From an uncultured Campylobacter sp. (lineage in GTDB: Bacteria; Campylobacterota; Campylobacteria; Campylobacterales; Campylobacteraceae): DNA of 36,563 nucleotides. Positions 1 to 7,814 of the stretch are shown one piece after another (within the stretch, counting starts at the first letter, position 1; every line of letters starts with the position of its first letter). A program made the position numbers and the translations under genes. The stretch is from the NCBI GenBank assembly GCA_934718785.1, contig CAKVAF010000017.1, forward strand, positions 1 to 36,563. The letters run 5' to 3'. The notes below the pieces were generated by a model. It did not search any database. It saw only the letters and a list, made by a program, of their open reading frames with translations, and was not told where the DNA came from.

Positions 1-84
1 GTCAAGTCAATACTATAAATTATTTTTATTATTTTATATATTTTTATAGAATTTACTTAGCAGTTGGTAGCCCCAATTTTGAGT

Positions 85-801
85 TCATTTTCTTCCTTTC
101 TTTTCGCACTCTTTCACAAAGGCTTTAAAAATCGCCTTTGAGTGCGCATTTTTCATCGCTTCAGGGTGCCACTGCACGCCAAAAACTAAACTTTTACCCC
201 TTTCAAGCTCGATAGCCTCAATGATGTCATCCTTTGAAAGAGCCGTGATTTTAAGGTCTTTTCCAAGCTTTTTTATGCCTTGATGATGAAAAGAATTCAC
301 CCTAATCTTAGCTGGCAAAAACTGGCTTAAAAAGCTATTTTCAAGGATATTCACGCTGTGAGTAGGCTTTGTGCTTTCTTTTTTTTGAGAATGCTCTTTT
401 TTAAAGCCAAAACTTTTTAAATCCTGATACAAAGTGCCGCCAAAATAGACATTTAAAAGCTGCAAACCCCTGCAAATACCAAAAATATTAATCTTTCTTT
501 TCATCGCCTCCTTGATTAAATTAAGCTCAAATTTATCGCGTTCTTTACACAGCGCGCCAAGCCTTTTGTGAGCTTTTTCGCCGTAAAACTCAGGACAAAT
601 ATCATAACCCCCGCTTAAAATCAGCCCATCTGTAACATCCAAAAGCGCGCCAAAATCCTTGCTAAAGGGCATTATATAAGTGCTTAAATTCGCACATTTT
701 GTAGCCTCTAAGCCTAAAATATAATTTTGTGCCAAGCAAAACTGCTTTTTAAAAGGACTGCTTTTAATTTCTTTAAAATTCGCACTCACACCGATGATCA
801 T
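85..801 (-). CDS. Class I glutamine amidotransferase-like hydrolase (peptidase C26, gamma-glutamyl hydrolase family)
   Basis: The 238-residue protein has the class I glutamine amidotransferase layout of the PuuD/C26 group: an oxyanion-side LSGGYD motif near residues 62-67, the nucleophile elbow GICRGLQ with Cys110, an HHQGI segment at 172-176, and the WHPE catalytic pair His212/Glu214. Family members cleave gamma-glutamyl amide bonds, for example gamma-glutamyl-GABA; C. jejuni Cj1417 is a relative acting on a gamma-glutamyl-CDP intermediate in capsule modification. No capsule genes lie in this window, so the substrate cannot be assigned. An AAGGG ribosome site sits just before the ATG. It has no signal peptide and should be cytoplasmic. 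The family call is firm; the substrate is unknown. Confidence 0.85.
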   Translation of the reverse strand: MIIGVSANFKEIKSSPFKKQFCLAQNYILGLEATKCANLSTYIMPFSKDFGALLDVTDGLILSGGYDICPEFYGEKAHKRLGALCKERDKFELNLIKEAMKRKINIFGICRGLQLLNVYFGGTLYQDLKSFGFKKEHSQKKESTKPTHSVNILENSFLSQFLPAKIRVNSFHHQGIKKLGKDLKITALSKDDIIEAIELERGKSLVFGVQWHPEAMKNAHSKAIFKAFVKECEKKGRK

Positions 802-881
802 TTTTGCCCTTTTTTATAATTTTAGTTTAGCCTTGATTAGTGATTTTATCTTATTTAACTTGAAATTTAGAAATCAATTTT

Positions 882-901
882 AAAACCCCTGCCGCTGTTT
901 T
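882..901 (+). repeat. Family A 20-bp motif, solo variant copy
   Basis: AAAACCCCTGCCGCTGTTTT lies in the 242-bp space between the amidotransferase and the YnfA-like gene. It matches the family consensus AAAACTCGCGCCGCTGTTTT in the right half (CCGCTGTTTT) and differs in the left half. No family B stem-loop unit lies beside it. The rest of the gap is AT-rich with nothing else I can identify. Confidence 0.6.
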
Positions 902-1043
902 AAGGCTTAAATTAAACTGAATTTAACTGATACTAAAAATATCAAATTATAGCGCAAAATTTATAAAATGCTTGCAAATTTAAATAAATAAAAGAAGAAA
1001 AATTAAATGCGCTTAAAATCTCACGCAAAAGTCTATTTTATCA

Positions 1044-1367
1044 TCATCTTTTAACAAACATCATGATAAAAAGTCCTAAAAGGATAAAAAAAGTGCCTAA
1101 AAGATCAAATTTATCAGGCTTAAAGCCATCAAAAATCATCGCCCAAAAAAGCGCAAAAAGCACGAAAAATCCACCATAGCTCACATAGACGCGCCCAAAA
1201 TTTTGTGGCTGAAAACTTGCGATTACGCCATATCCTGCCATGGCTATAAGCCCCAAAAGTCCTAAATAAAAGCTTTTGTCGTCTCTTAACCAAAGCCAGA
1301 CCAAGTAGCCTCCGCCCACTTCAAAAAGTGCAGCCAAAAAGAAGAAAAATAGCGATTTCAAAATCAC
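1044..1367 (-). CDS. YnfA/UPF0060 family small membrane protein
   Basis: The 107-residue protein has four predicted membrane helices and the conserved features of the UPF0060 (YnfA) family: an N-terminal FEVGGGYLVWLWLR segment, a central GRVYVSYGG segment, and the KPDKFDLLG loop before the last helix. Length matches the family, whose E. coli member is about 108 residues. YnfA proteins are related to small multidrug resistance transporters and probably act as dimers in the inner membrane; substrate here is unknown. The start codon is GTG, with an AAAAAGG ribosome site about six bases ahead. The gene stands alone. Confidence 0.85.
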   Translation of the reverse strand: MILKSLFFFFLAALFEVGGGYLVWLWLRDDKSFYLGLLGLIAMAGYGVIASFQPQNFGRVYVSYGGFFVLFALFWAMIFDGFKPDKFDLLGTFFILLGLFIMMFVKR

Positions 1368-1584
1368 TTTAAGCCTTTTTGAGAATTTAATTTAAATTTT
1401 AGTGCCTTAAGCTTTAAATTTAAATTAAATTGTGTCAAAATTGAAAGGATTTTAAGGAGTTTTTAAGATGAATTTATAAAATAAATTGGGCAAAAATTGA
1501 ATAAATTAATGGGTTTTAAGTGCTTTAAAATGGGCTTTGAGATTAAAACCTTGAAATTTAAAGTGTGTTTTTAAGAAATTTAAG

Positions 1585-1590
1585 TATAAT
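1585..1590 (+). promoter_or_regulatory. -10 box of tRNA-Ser promoter
   Basis: A perfect TATAAT lies 12 bases before the first base of the tRNA. The upstream DNA is T-rich with no clear -35 box, as is usual for sigma-70 promoters in Campylobacter. Confidence 0.6.
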
Positions 1591-1602
1591 TTCATTTTGT
1601 TT

Positions 1603-1692
1603 AGACAGGTGTCCGAGTGGTTGAAGGAGCACGCCTGGAACGCGTGTAAGGTGTTAAAGCCTTCGAGGGTTCAAATCCCTTCCTGTCTGCCA
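1603..1692 (+). tRNA. tRNA-Ser (anticodon GGA)
   Basis: The acceptor stem pairs AGACAGG (1603-1609) with CCTGTCT (1682-1688), followed by discriminator G and an encoded CCA (1690-1692). The anticodon arm CACGC-CTGGAAC-GCGTG carries GGA, reading UCC and UCU. The long variable arm (GTAAGGTGTTAAAGCCTTCG) is the class II arm expected of serine tRNA, and the T arm contains GGTTCAAATCC. Length is 90 bases including CCA. Confidence 0.96.
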
Positions 1693-1728
1693 ATTAAGTC
1701 CTTTTTAAATATCCAGCATTTTTTATCA

Positions 1729-1959
1729 TCAATATTTTGAAAATAATTTTTTAAAAATAAAAGCCGCCGCAGCTAGTAAAAAAACAAGGCAAGCAAAAGC
1801 TAAAATGATGCTATAAAGTTTAGCTTCTTTAAAATAATTAATGAGCCAAAAAACAAGGATTAAAAAAGTTGCAAAAATGGTAAAAAGATAGAATTTCAAA
1901 AGACTTTTATCGATGTTTGTGTTTGAACTTTCTTTGAAATTTTCATTTAAATTTTGCAT
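1729..1959 (-). CDS. Small two-helix membrane protein, function unknown
   Basis: The 76-residue protein has a polar Asn/Lys-rich N-terminus (about 1-20) followed by two hydrophobic helices (about 22-42 and 48-68) and a basic C-terminal KKLFSKY. I recognise no family. An AAGGG ribosome site precedes the ATG. It follows argD on the same strand after 70 bases, so it may be the last gene of the map-argD cluster or have its own promoter. It lies between argD and the tRNA, which run toward each other. Confidence 0.6.
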   Translation of the reverse strand: MQNLNENFKESSNTNIDKSLLKFYLFTIFATFLILVFWLINYFKEAKLYSIILAFACLVFLLAAAAFIFKKLFSKY

Positions 1960-2029
1960 ATTTTGCCCTTAATTTGTTTTTTATTTTTCAAATTTTCGGC
2001 TTTTAATTTGCATTTTAAACGCATTTGGG

Positions 2030-3220
2030 CTATTTTATAAAATTTTTAAAGGTTATTTCAAGCTTTTTAAAAAATTCTTCTAAATGCTTTTTTTCTAGGA
2101 CAAAAGGCGGTAAAAAGCGCAAATCATTTGCCCCGCACGGCAAAATCAAAAGCTTGTTTTCTCTAGCCTTAGCGATAACTTCGCTCGCATTCACGCTTTT
2201 ATCAAGGCTTAAGCCTTGCATAAAGCCAAGCCCGCTGCGTTTTTTAATGAATTTAAAGCGCGCCACAAGCTCATCAAGCACTTTTTCAAAAAAAGGCGTA
2301 AGAGAGCGCACATTTTCAAGCACTTTTTCTTTTTCAAAAATCTCAAACACCGCATTTACCGCAGCGCAGGCAAAAGGATTGCCCCCGTAAGTGCTTCCAT
2401 GCTCGCTTGCTTCTAAAGAATGCTTTGCCACACGCTCGCTTAAAATAAAAGCACCCACGCTTACCCCACAACCTAAAGCCTTTGCGCTTGCTACTATATC
2501 AGGCTTTACATCAAAGTTTTGATAGGCAAAAAACTTGCCCGTGCGCCCCATACCGCATTGAATTTCATCTGCGATGAGCAAAATATCTTTTTCATCGCAA
2601 AGTTTTCTTAAGCTTTTATAAAAATTTTTTGTGGTAGGATTTATCCCGCCTTCTCCTTGAACGCTTTCAAGAACGATGGCACAAGTTTTTTCTCTTATTA
2701 GCTTTAAAACGCTTGCAAAATCATTAAACTTAGCAAAGCTAACGCCTGAAATTAAGGGCTTGAAAGGCTTTCTGTATTTTAAAGTTTCAGTTAAACTTAA
2801 AGCCCCCATGGTGCGGCCGTGAAAAGAGTGCTTAAAGGCGATGAAATGCCCACCCTTTAAGCCTTTGGCATAAGCGTATTTGCGCGCTGCTTTCATCGCT
2901 CCTTCAATGGCTTCTGTGCCTGAGTTTGTGAAAAAAACTTTATCTAAGCCACTTGCCTTGCTTAAATTCGCCGCAGCCTTAGCGATATTTTCATTATAAT
3001 AAAGATTGCTCGTGTGCAAAAGCTTGTCAATTTGTGCTTTTAAAGCCTGATTAAATCGAGCGTGATTATAACCCAGCGCGCAAACGCCTATACCGCTTGA
3101 AAAATCAAGGTATTTTTGCTTTTTTTCATCAAATAAATAAACACCCTCGCCACGCTCAAGCACTAAATCATAGCGTTTATAAGTGCCTACTATGTGTTTG
3201 TTGTCTTTATAATTCATCAT
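2030..3220 (-). CDS. argD: Acetylornithine aminotransferase (class III, PLP)
   Basis: ArgD transfers an amino group from glutamate to N-acetylglutamate semialdehyde in arginine synthesis, and often also serves as succinyl-diaminopimelate aminotransferase in lysine synthesis. The 396-residue length is normal. Visible class III motifs are SGTEAIEGAMKAAR near 100-113 for phosphate binding, HSFHGRTMGALS near 131-142, LLIADEIQCGMGRTG near 214-228 with the PLP-contacting Asp, and SAKALGCG with Schiff-base Lys247. The ORF opens with two ATGs; an AGGA that overlaps the map stop codon is three bases from the first and six from the second, so 3217 is an equally good start. It follows map by five bases, implying cotranscription, although map has no metabolic link. 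The other arginine genes are not in this window. Confidence 0.9.
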   Translation of the reverse strand: MMNYKDNKHIVGTYKRYDLVLERGEGVYLFDEKKQKYLDFSSGIGVCALGYNHARFNQALKAQIDKLLHTSNLYYNENIAKAAANLSKASGLDKVFFTNSGTEAIEGAMKAARKYAYAKGLKGGHFIAFKHSFHGRTMGALSLTETLKYRKPFKPLISGVSFAKFNDFASVLKLIREKTCAIVLESVQGEGGINPTTKNFYKSLRKLCDEKDILLIADEIQCGMGRTGKFFAYQNFDVKPDIVASAKALGCGVSVGAFILSERVAKHSLEASEHGSTYGGNPFACAAVNAVFEIFEKEKVLENVRSLTPFFEKVLDELVARFKFIKKRSGLGFMQGLSLDKSVNASEVIAKARENKLLILPCGANDLRFLPPFVLEKKHLEEFFKKLEITFKNFIK

Positions 3221-3225
3221 TAATC

Positions 3226-3984
3226 CTAGCTTTGTGTTAAAATTTCAGCCTTATTTTTCACCACAGCAATACAGTGCTCATAATGCGCACTATTTAGCCC
3301 ATCAGCACTCGCAGCGTCCCATTTACCACGCAAATGCACAGGCTTATTGTCCTTTTGACACACCATAGGCTCAAGGCAAAAAACCATACCATTTTTAATT
3401 TTTTCTCCACCCTTGCTATCAACGCCTTTTTCAAGATAATTAGGTATCTCAGGTGCACAATGTGGCACACGGCCTATGCCGTGTCCGCAGTAATTTAAAA
3501 GCGGTAAAAAGCCCCTTTTTACGATAAATTCTTCAATCTTGCTTGAAAGCTCCTTAAAACGAAGTCCAGGCCTTACTAAATCAATGGCATAATAAAGAGC
3601 GTCCTTAGCGCAGGCTATTAAAGCCTTGTCCGTGTCGCTGATTTGCCCTATGCCTATGGTTCTAGCCCCATCACCATAAAAGCCGTCCTTAAAAGTGCCT
3701 ACATCAAGTCCTAAAATATCGCCTTCTTTGATTTTTGTATCTGTTGGAGTGCCGTGGATGCAGACATTATTTAAAGAGGTGCAAATGGCTCCTTCAAAGC
3801 CGTAAAGTCCCTTAAATGAGGGCTTTGCTCCCTTAGAAAGTATAAAATCCTCCGCCATTTTTGAAATTTCTTTCAAACTCATACCGATTTTAATATTGCT
3901 TTCTAGATAATCTAAAGTTTGAGCGACGATTTTATTTGCTGCTCTTAATTTCTCAATCTCTTCAGGCTTTTTAAGCTCTATCAT
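3226..3984 (-). CDS. map: Methionine aminopeptidase, type I
   Basis: Map removes the initiator methionine from new proteins in the cytosol. From the chosen ATG the protein is 252 residues, normal for a bacterial type Ia enzyme without extensions. All five metal ligands of the family are present: Asp94, Asp105, His168, Glu205 and Glu236. I chose the ATG at 3984 because the protein then starts MIELKKPEEI, the usual family start, and the ATG overlaps the stop of the upstream gene as ATGA, a typical coupled junction. An in-frame upstream start at 4020 would add 12 residues without family similarity and overlap the neighbour by 40 bases. argD follows five bases after the stop. Confidence 0.93.
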   Translation of the reverse strand: MIELKKPEEIEKLRAANKIVAQTLDYLESNIKIGMSLKEISKMAEDFILSKGAKPSFKGLYGFEGAICTSLNNVCIHGTPTDTKIKEGDILGLDVGTFKDGFYGDGARTIGIGQISDTDKALIACAKDALYYAIDLVRPGLRFKELSSKIEEFIVKRGFLPLLNYCGHGIGRVPHCAPEIPNYLEKGVDSKGGEKIKNGMVFCLEPMVCQKDNKPVHLRGKWDAASADGLNSAHYEHCIAVVKNKAEILTQS

Positions 3985-4496
3985 TTTAACTTCTTTAAAA
4001 ACTCGATATATTTTAAACAAAACTCATCAAGCTTTTCATCGCTAAGTGAGAATGTATCATCAGTGTGAAAGATACCGCTAAACTCAAAGCCTATATAAAG
4101 GCACATTGCGCGAAAATTATAAGTGATTTCTTCGATAGTATAGCCATTTGAGCCATTTTTTTGATAGCTTGAGTTGGGGCTGCCTGTGGAGATGGCAAGG
4201 GCGAATTTCTTGCCCACAAGTGCCTTGTTTTCAAGCAAATTTGGCAAAAAAACAAGGTCCATATAGCTTTTAAGTAGAGCCGGACAGTTGAGCCAAAAAA
4301 GCGGAAATTGAAAGATGATATTTTCGGCTTTTTTTAAAAAATCTTGTTCTAAGCTCACATCAAAGTCTTTTTTACCCTTTTGATAAAGCTCTTCTAAATT
4401 TCTAATCTCAGCATGGCTAGCAGCTGCTTTTAAAAGGGCTTTATTCACTCTTGATTGCTCGAAAAAACTGTGAGAAAAAATGATAAGATTTTGCAT
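3981..4496 (-). CDS. NAD(P)H-dependent flavodoxin-fold oxidoreductase (KefF/MdaB-like)
   Basis: The 171-residue protein begins with the flavodoxin-like MQNLIIFSHSFFEQSRVN, where the Ser/Arg-containing loop binds FMN or FAD phosphate. It carries the family's central motif QFPLFWLNCPALLKSYMDLVF (about residues 63-83). Related enzymes (MdaB, KefF, NQO-type) reduce quinones with NAD(P)H. The substrate cannot be told from sequence. It is the first gene of a minus-strand cluster, overlaps map by four bases (ATGA), and has an AAAGGAT ribosome site. The family assignment is good; the name is not. Confidence 0.8.
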   Translation of the reverse strand: MQNLIIFSHSFFEQSRVNKALLKAAASHAEIRNLEELYQKGKKDFDVSLEQDFLKKAENIIFQFPLFWLNCPALLKSYMDLVFLPNLLENKALVGKKFALAISTGSPNSSYQKNGSNGYTIEEITYNFRAMCLYIGFEFSGIFHTDDTFSLSDEKLDEFCLKYIEFLKKLK

Positions 4497-4680
4497 TTTT
4501 ATCCTTTATTTTTAAATTTAAATCTTTAAATAAACTTAAATTTTCAAAATTTCTTTTGTGAAATTTTGAAAAAACGGGAATAATTTTAGCAAAGTTTTGC
4601 TTAAAAAGTAAGAAAAAACTTGAATTTATGTTATATTTAAGAAAAAATTTAAGCTTAAAATAAATTTTAAAAGGCGGGTT

Positions 4681-5217
4681 ATGAAGAGTTTTTTTGAGAG
4701 TAAAAATTTGCTTTTAATAGGCGTTGATTTACAGGAAAAATTGCTTAAAATTATGTATAAAGATTTGATTAAAAATGCAAATATTTTGCTTGATGCAGCA
4801 AAAATTTTAAAGCTTGAAATTTTGCTGAGTGAGCAGTATCCTAAGGGGCTTGGAAATACGGATAAAATGATAAATGCCGGGGGCATTGAAATTTATGAAA
4901 AGACGAGTTTTAGCGTGTTTGGGGATGAAAAAATCGCAGCAAAAATCAAAGATTTAAAGCCTAAAACTTTAGTCTTTTTTGGTGTAGAAACGCATATTTG
5001 CGTGCTTTTTTCTGTCCTTGATGCGCTAAATTTAGGCTTTGACGTGCTTGTGATTGAAGATTGCTTGAGCTCAAGAAGCGAGCAAAATCACACAAACGCC
5101 TTAAACTTAATGCGCGAAAACAAAGCAAAAATCACTTGCGTAGAAAGCTTTTTATTTGGCATTTTAAAAGATGCGAAAAATGAAAATTTTAAGGCAATTA
5201 GCGCTTTGATTAAATAA
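4681..5217 (+). CDS. Isochorismatase-family cysteine hydrolase
   Basis: The 178-residue protein shows the Asp-Lys-Cys catalytic triad of the isochorismatase-like hydrolases: Asp16 in LLIGVDLQEK, Lys74 in YEKTSFSVF, and Cys107 in GVETHICVLF. The family hydrolyses diverse substrates (nicotinamide, isochorismate, ureas). The sequence lacks features that point to a specific one. It resembles the short YcaC-like group rather than nicotinamidase because the metal-binding histidine cluster is not apparent. It stands alone, divergent from the oxidoreductase and convergent with the cation transporter gene. Confidence 0.82.
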   Translation: MKSFFESKNLLLIGVDLQEKLLKIMYKDLIKNANILLDAAKILKLEILLSEQYPKGLGNTDKMINAGGIEIYEKTSFSVFGDEKIAAKIKDLKPKTLVFFGVETHICVLFSVLDALNLGFDVLVIEDCLSSRSEQNHTNALNLMRENKAKITCVESFLFGILKDAKNENFKAISALIK

Positions 5218-5218
5218 A

Positions 5219-5244
5219 ATTTCAAATTTTATAAATTTTGAAAT
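5219..5244. terminator. Possible bidirectional terminator between convergent genes
   Basis: An AT-rich inverted repeat, ATTTCAAA ... TTTGAAAT, with one further mismatched extension, lies directly after the hydrolase stop and before the converging cation transporter gene. The stem is weak because it is mostly A-T. Confidence 0.35.
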
Positions 5245-5285
5245 GCAATAAATTTTAATTAAATTTGGTTCATTTTGTAACAAAT

Positions 5286-6164
5286 TCAAGATTTTGACAG
5301 GGTATCATCATAAGGATCAAGGTGGATTTGAATGTCAAATTTCTCATCCTTAAAGCTTCGTTTGATCTTTTCTTCTAGTTCATCAGCAAGCTCATGCGCC
5401 TTTAAAAGTGAAATTTTAGGCTCAAAAACTAAATGAACGCTTAAATAGTTTGTATCAGGAGTTTTGCGACTCTTAAGCTCGTGAAAGCTTAAGATATTTT
5501 TATCTTCTTTAATCAAATTTTCTATCAAAGCAATTTCATCCTTATTTAAAGCCTTATCCATAAGGTAGAAATAAGCTTTTTGAGTGATTTTAAAGGCTGA
5601 GTACATCGTCCAAACGCTGATAAAAATTCCAAAAAGTGCGTCAATAATGTGTAAATTCGTAAAATATATAATAAAAAAGGCTAAAAGTGTGCATAAATTA
5701 CTCAGTAAATCGCTTTTATAATGCAAGCAATCGCTTTCCACAATCAAATTTTTCGTCTTTTTTGCCACCTGATTTAAAAACAAAACGAGTAAAAAAGTAA
5801 CAATACTAGCAAAAATCATCACAAAAATGCTTAAACTCACATCCAAATTCTCATCTTTAGAAATGATTTTTTGAATGCTTGCATAAAAGATAAAAGCACC
5901 CACGCAAGCGATAAAAAGCCCTTCTAAAAGACCCATTAAAGCTTCAATTTTATCAAAGCCAAAATTGTAATTTTCATTTGGCTTTTGCGAAGATTTTCTA
6001 AGGGCTAGAAAATTAAAAGCTGAAATAGCAAAATCCACCATCGAATCCATCGCACTTGCCATTAGTGCGACACTGCCACTAAAAAGCGAAGCGATAAATT
6101 TGATGAGTGCTAGAAAAAGGGCGCAAATACTTGCTATCATCGTGGCTTTGTGCTGGATTTTCAT
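5286..6164 (-). CDS. Cation diffusion facilitator (CDF) family metal efflux protein
   Basis: CDF proteins export Zn2+, Fe2+, Mn2+ or Co2+ from the cytosol in exchange for protons. The 292-residue protein has about six membrane helices in the first 200 residues. The transport-site residues are present as Asp40-x3-Asp44 in ASAMDSMVDF and His148-x3-Asp152 in DCLHYKSDLLSN, the DD-HD arrangement of YiiP/FieF-type transporters. The C-terminal cytoplasmic domain (about 210-290) ends in a DIQIHLDPYDD segment with metal-binding His/Asp residues. The gene is monocistronic. An inverted repeat resembling a metal-regulator box lies about 120 bases upstream. The metal is not determined. Confidence 0.88.
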   Translation of the reverse strand: MKIQHKATMIASICALFLALIKFIASLFSGSVALMASAMDSMVDFAISAFNFLALRKSSQKPNENYNFGFDKIEALMGLLEGLFIACVGAFIFYASIQKIISKDENLDVSLSIFVMIFASIVTFLLVLFLNQVAKKTKNLIVESDCLHYKSDLLSNLCTLLAFFIIYFTNLHIIDALFGIFISVWTMYSAFKITQKAYFYLMDKALNKDEIALIENLIKEDKNILSFHELKSRKTPDTNYLSVHLVFEPKISLLKAHELADELEEKIKRSFKDEKFDIQIHLDPYDDTLSKS

Positions 6165-6282
6165 CGCTCGCCTTTCTTTGTGATTTTAGTTTTTACATTT
6201 TTAAAGTCTTATGCTTTAAATTTTAAAACAATGTTAATTAAAGCCCGAATTTGAGCTAAAAATAAATTTAAGTTTATTTTAA

Positions 6283-6332
6283 ATTATCATTTATGATTAT
6301 TTTTGAAAATCAATTTATATCATTTTTTGATA
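6283..6332. promoter_or_regulatory. Candidate metal-regulator (Fur/Zur-like) operator pair
   Basis: ATTATCAT-TT-ATGATTAT at 6283-6300 is an inverted repeat with one mismatch per arm, of the NATnATnAT type bound by Fur-family repressors. A second inverted repeat, TATCA-TTTTT-TGATA, follows at 6318-6332. Both lie upstream of the CDF transporter gene. The sequence is visible; the regulator is inferred. Confidence 0.35.
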
Positions 6333-6582
6333 ATATTGTCAAGTTTTTATCCTCAATTTAAAAGAATAAATTTTAAGCTAAATTATAGCCAAAACTTTGA
6401 AATTTTAATGAAAAAGACAAAAGAAATTGATACATTAAAAAAGTAGTTGTTTTAAAATTTTGTAAGATTTTGAGATTTATAAATTTTTATAAATGAAATT
6501 CATAAACTCCAAACCCTTGCCCAGGCTTTAAATTTATTCATTTCATCAAGCTTTAATTTAACGATTTAAAAGCTTGCAAGAG

Positions 6583-6619
6583 AAAAATGTGCTTGGCCTT
6601 ATTAAGCAAGCACATTTTT
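6583..6619 (-). terminator. Rho-independent terminator of chuZ
   Basis: A perfect 13-bp stem (AAAAATGTGCTTG / CAAGCACATTTTT) with an 11-base loop starts 34 bases after the chuZ stop codon and ends in a run of five T on the minus strand. It is symmetric enough to work in both directions. Confidence 0.8.
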
Positions 6620-6652
6620 AATGAATATATAAAAATTCAAGCAAGAATGCTC

Positions 6653-7465
6653 TTAAGCACCGTGTCCGTGTGGATGTTTGCCATGTCCTGAAGCCCCATG
6701 GCCATGCGCGCTGCTGTGCCCGTGTGGATTGCCGTTTGCGCCGCCTTTCATATGAATGATTTCGCCCTTTTTATCGATTCTATAAGCTTGTCCAAAGCCC
6801 TTAACGAAGCTTCCCTCGCCGTAATTTAGCTTCACAAGATGAAAATCTGTCATTGAGCGAATATGCTTGATGCCCATATCGCCCTCATTTTGCTTCTCAA
6901 ACTCATCATAAATTTTATCAAAATCAGCCCCGCGCTCGATAAATTTAGCCTCTACGCGAAATCTCAGCCTCTTTCTTAAAATCATCGAAGCGGCCTTGCT
7001 CTCATCTTCAACAAAAAGCACTTCGATATTATTAGGATGTTCTTTGATGTCTTTATAATGGCTTGCAACTTCGCTGATATAGATATAATCGCCATTTTCA
7101 GTTTGCACTAAAGGCGCGTAAGAGCATTGGGCTTCGCCCTTGGCATCAATCGTTGCAAGCACAAGCGAACCAAAGCCTTTTTTAAATTCAGCGATTTCAG
7201 CCTTGATTTTTGAAGTATCAGGGGTTTTTTTCGCGCTCATACAAAGAGCGATGATAGTGTCTTTTATCGTGTTTTCATCGGCTTTTTTATTAAAAGGCAC
7301 GCGCACTTTTTGACTCCCGTCATACTCAATATCCAGCCCGTCAAAATCCACACCCACAAGCTTTGCGTCCTTTATGCCACTTTTATTAGCAAATTTTTCG
7401 CACAAATCGATGAGATTATCTTTGTGATGGTCATTCATATGAGAAATGATACTTTCAAAACCCAT
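6653..7465 (-). CDS. chuZ: HugZ/ChuZ-family heme oxygenase with His-rich C-terminal tail
   Basis: ChuZ degrades heme to release iron in the cytoplasm. Residues 1-90 form the small N-terminal domain (starting MGFESIISHMNDHHKDN) and about 90-230 the pyridoxamine-oxidase-like split-barrel. I chose the ATG at 7465 because it has a perfect AAGGAG six bases upstream; an earlier in-frame start at 7504 does not. This gives 270 residues against about 250 in C. jejuni as I recall, and the excess is a Gly/His tail: eight histidines between 248 and 268 (PHGH, AHGHG, GHGKHPHGHG). Placement divergent to chuBCD supports the name. In C. jejuni this locus is iron-repressed through Fur; no clear box is visible here. 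Confidence 0.9.
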   Translation of the reverse strand: MGFESIISHMNDHHKDNLIDLCEKFANKSGIKDAKLVGVDFDGLDIEYDGSQKVRVPFNKKADENTIKDTIIALCMSAKKTPDTSKIKAEIAEFKKGFGSLVLATIDAKGEAQCSYAPLVQTENGDYIYISEVASHYKDIKEHPNNIEVLFVEDESKAASMILRKRLRFRVEAKFIERGADFDKIYDEFEKQNEGDMGIKHIRSMTDFHLVKLNYGEGSFVKGFGQAYRIDKKGEIIHMKGGANGNPHGHSSAHGHGASGHGKHPHGHGA

Positions 7466-7814
7466 TTTTTCTCCTTTTTGTAATATAAAATATTTTAAAT
7501 ACAAATGATAACTTTTCTTACTTTAATAAGTGCTTAAATGAAAACTTTTTTAAATTTAATTGTTTTTAAACGCGCAGTTTGTTACAATTTAACTCAAGTT
7601 GATTTTAAAATTTGAAATTTAAAAATTTATAAAACAGCGGCCGCTGTTTTAGGATTTATTTCATTAAAGCACAGATATTCAATTTAAAACTTAAATTTAA
7701 AAATTATTTTTTATGCTAAATTTAAAATTAATTTGCAAAACTAAGTCAAGTTTAAACAAAACAAAGATAAAATTCATTATTAAATCGAACTCAAAATTTT
7801 AACAAAAGGACACA
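7466..7814. other. 349-bp divergent chuZ-chuB intergenic region
   Basis: Promoter-bearing spacer between the heme oxygenase and the heme importer. It contains the family A palindrome at 7631-7650 and weakly Fur-like stretches such as GATAAAATTCATTATT near 7766-7781. In C. jejuni the receptor gene chuA occupies this position; no remnant of a TonB-dependent receptor is visible here. Confidence 0.6.
7631..7650. repeat. Family A motif as a perfect 20-bp palindrome
   Basis: AAAACAGCGGCCGCTGTTTT is self-complementary over all 20 bases. It equals two copies of the right half of the family A motif (CCGCTGTTTT) joined head to head, whereas the other copies pair a right half with a different left half (AAAACTCGCG). 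The core is a NotI-type GCGGCCGC, rare in DNA this AT-rich. Confidence 0.75.

Larger units (their letters stand above)
6165..6652. other. 488-bp intergenic region between the CDF gene and chuZ
   Basis: AT-rich spacer on the 5' side of the CDF gene and the 3' side of chuZ. It holds the operator-like inverted repeats at 6283-6332 and the chuZ terminator at 6583-6619. The stretch 6340-6580 has no ORF with a ribosome site, no RNA gene and no repeat copy that I can see. Confidence 0.6.

Noticed and set aside
1603..1692. tRNA-Ser as an integration site
   Set aside because: The neighbours are ordinary chromosomal genes and no integrase or direct repeat of the tRNA 3' end is visible.
2025..2390. Open frame on the plus strand opposite argD
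   Set aside because: It is antisense to a clear argD reading frame, without a ribosome site or recognisable protein.
3985..4020. Earlier start for map
   Set aside because: It overlaps the upstream gene by 40 bases and adds non-family residues; the ATGA junction at 3984 is better.
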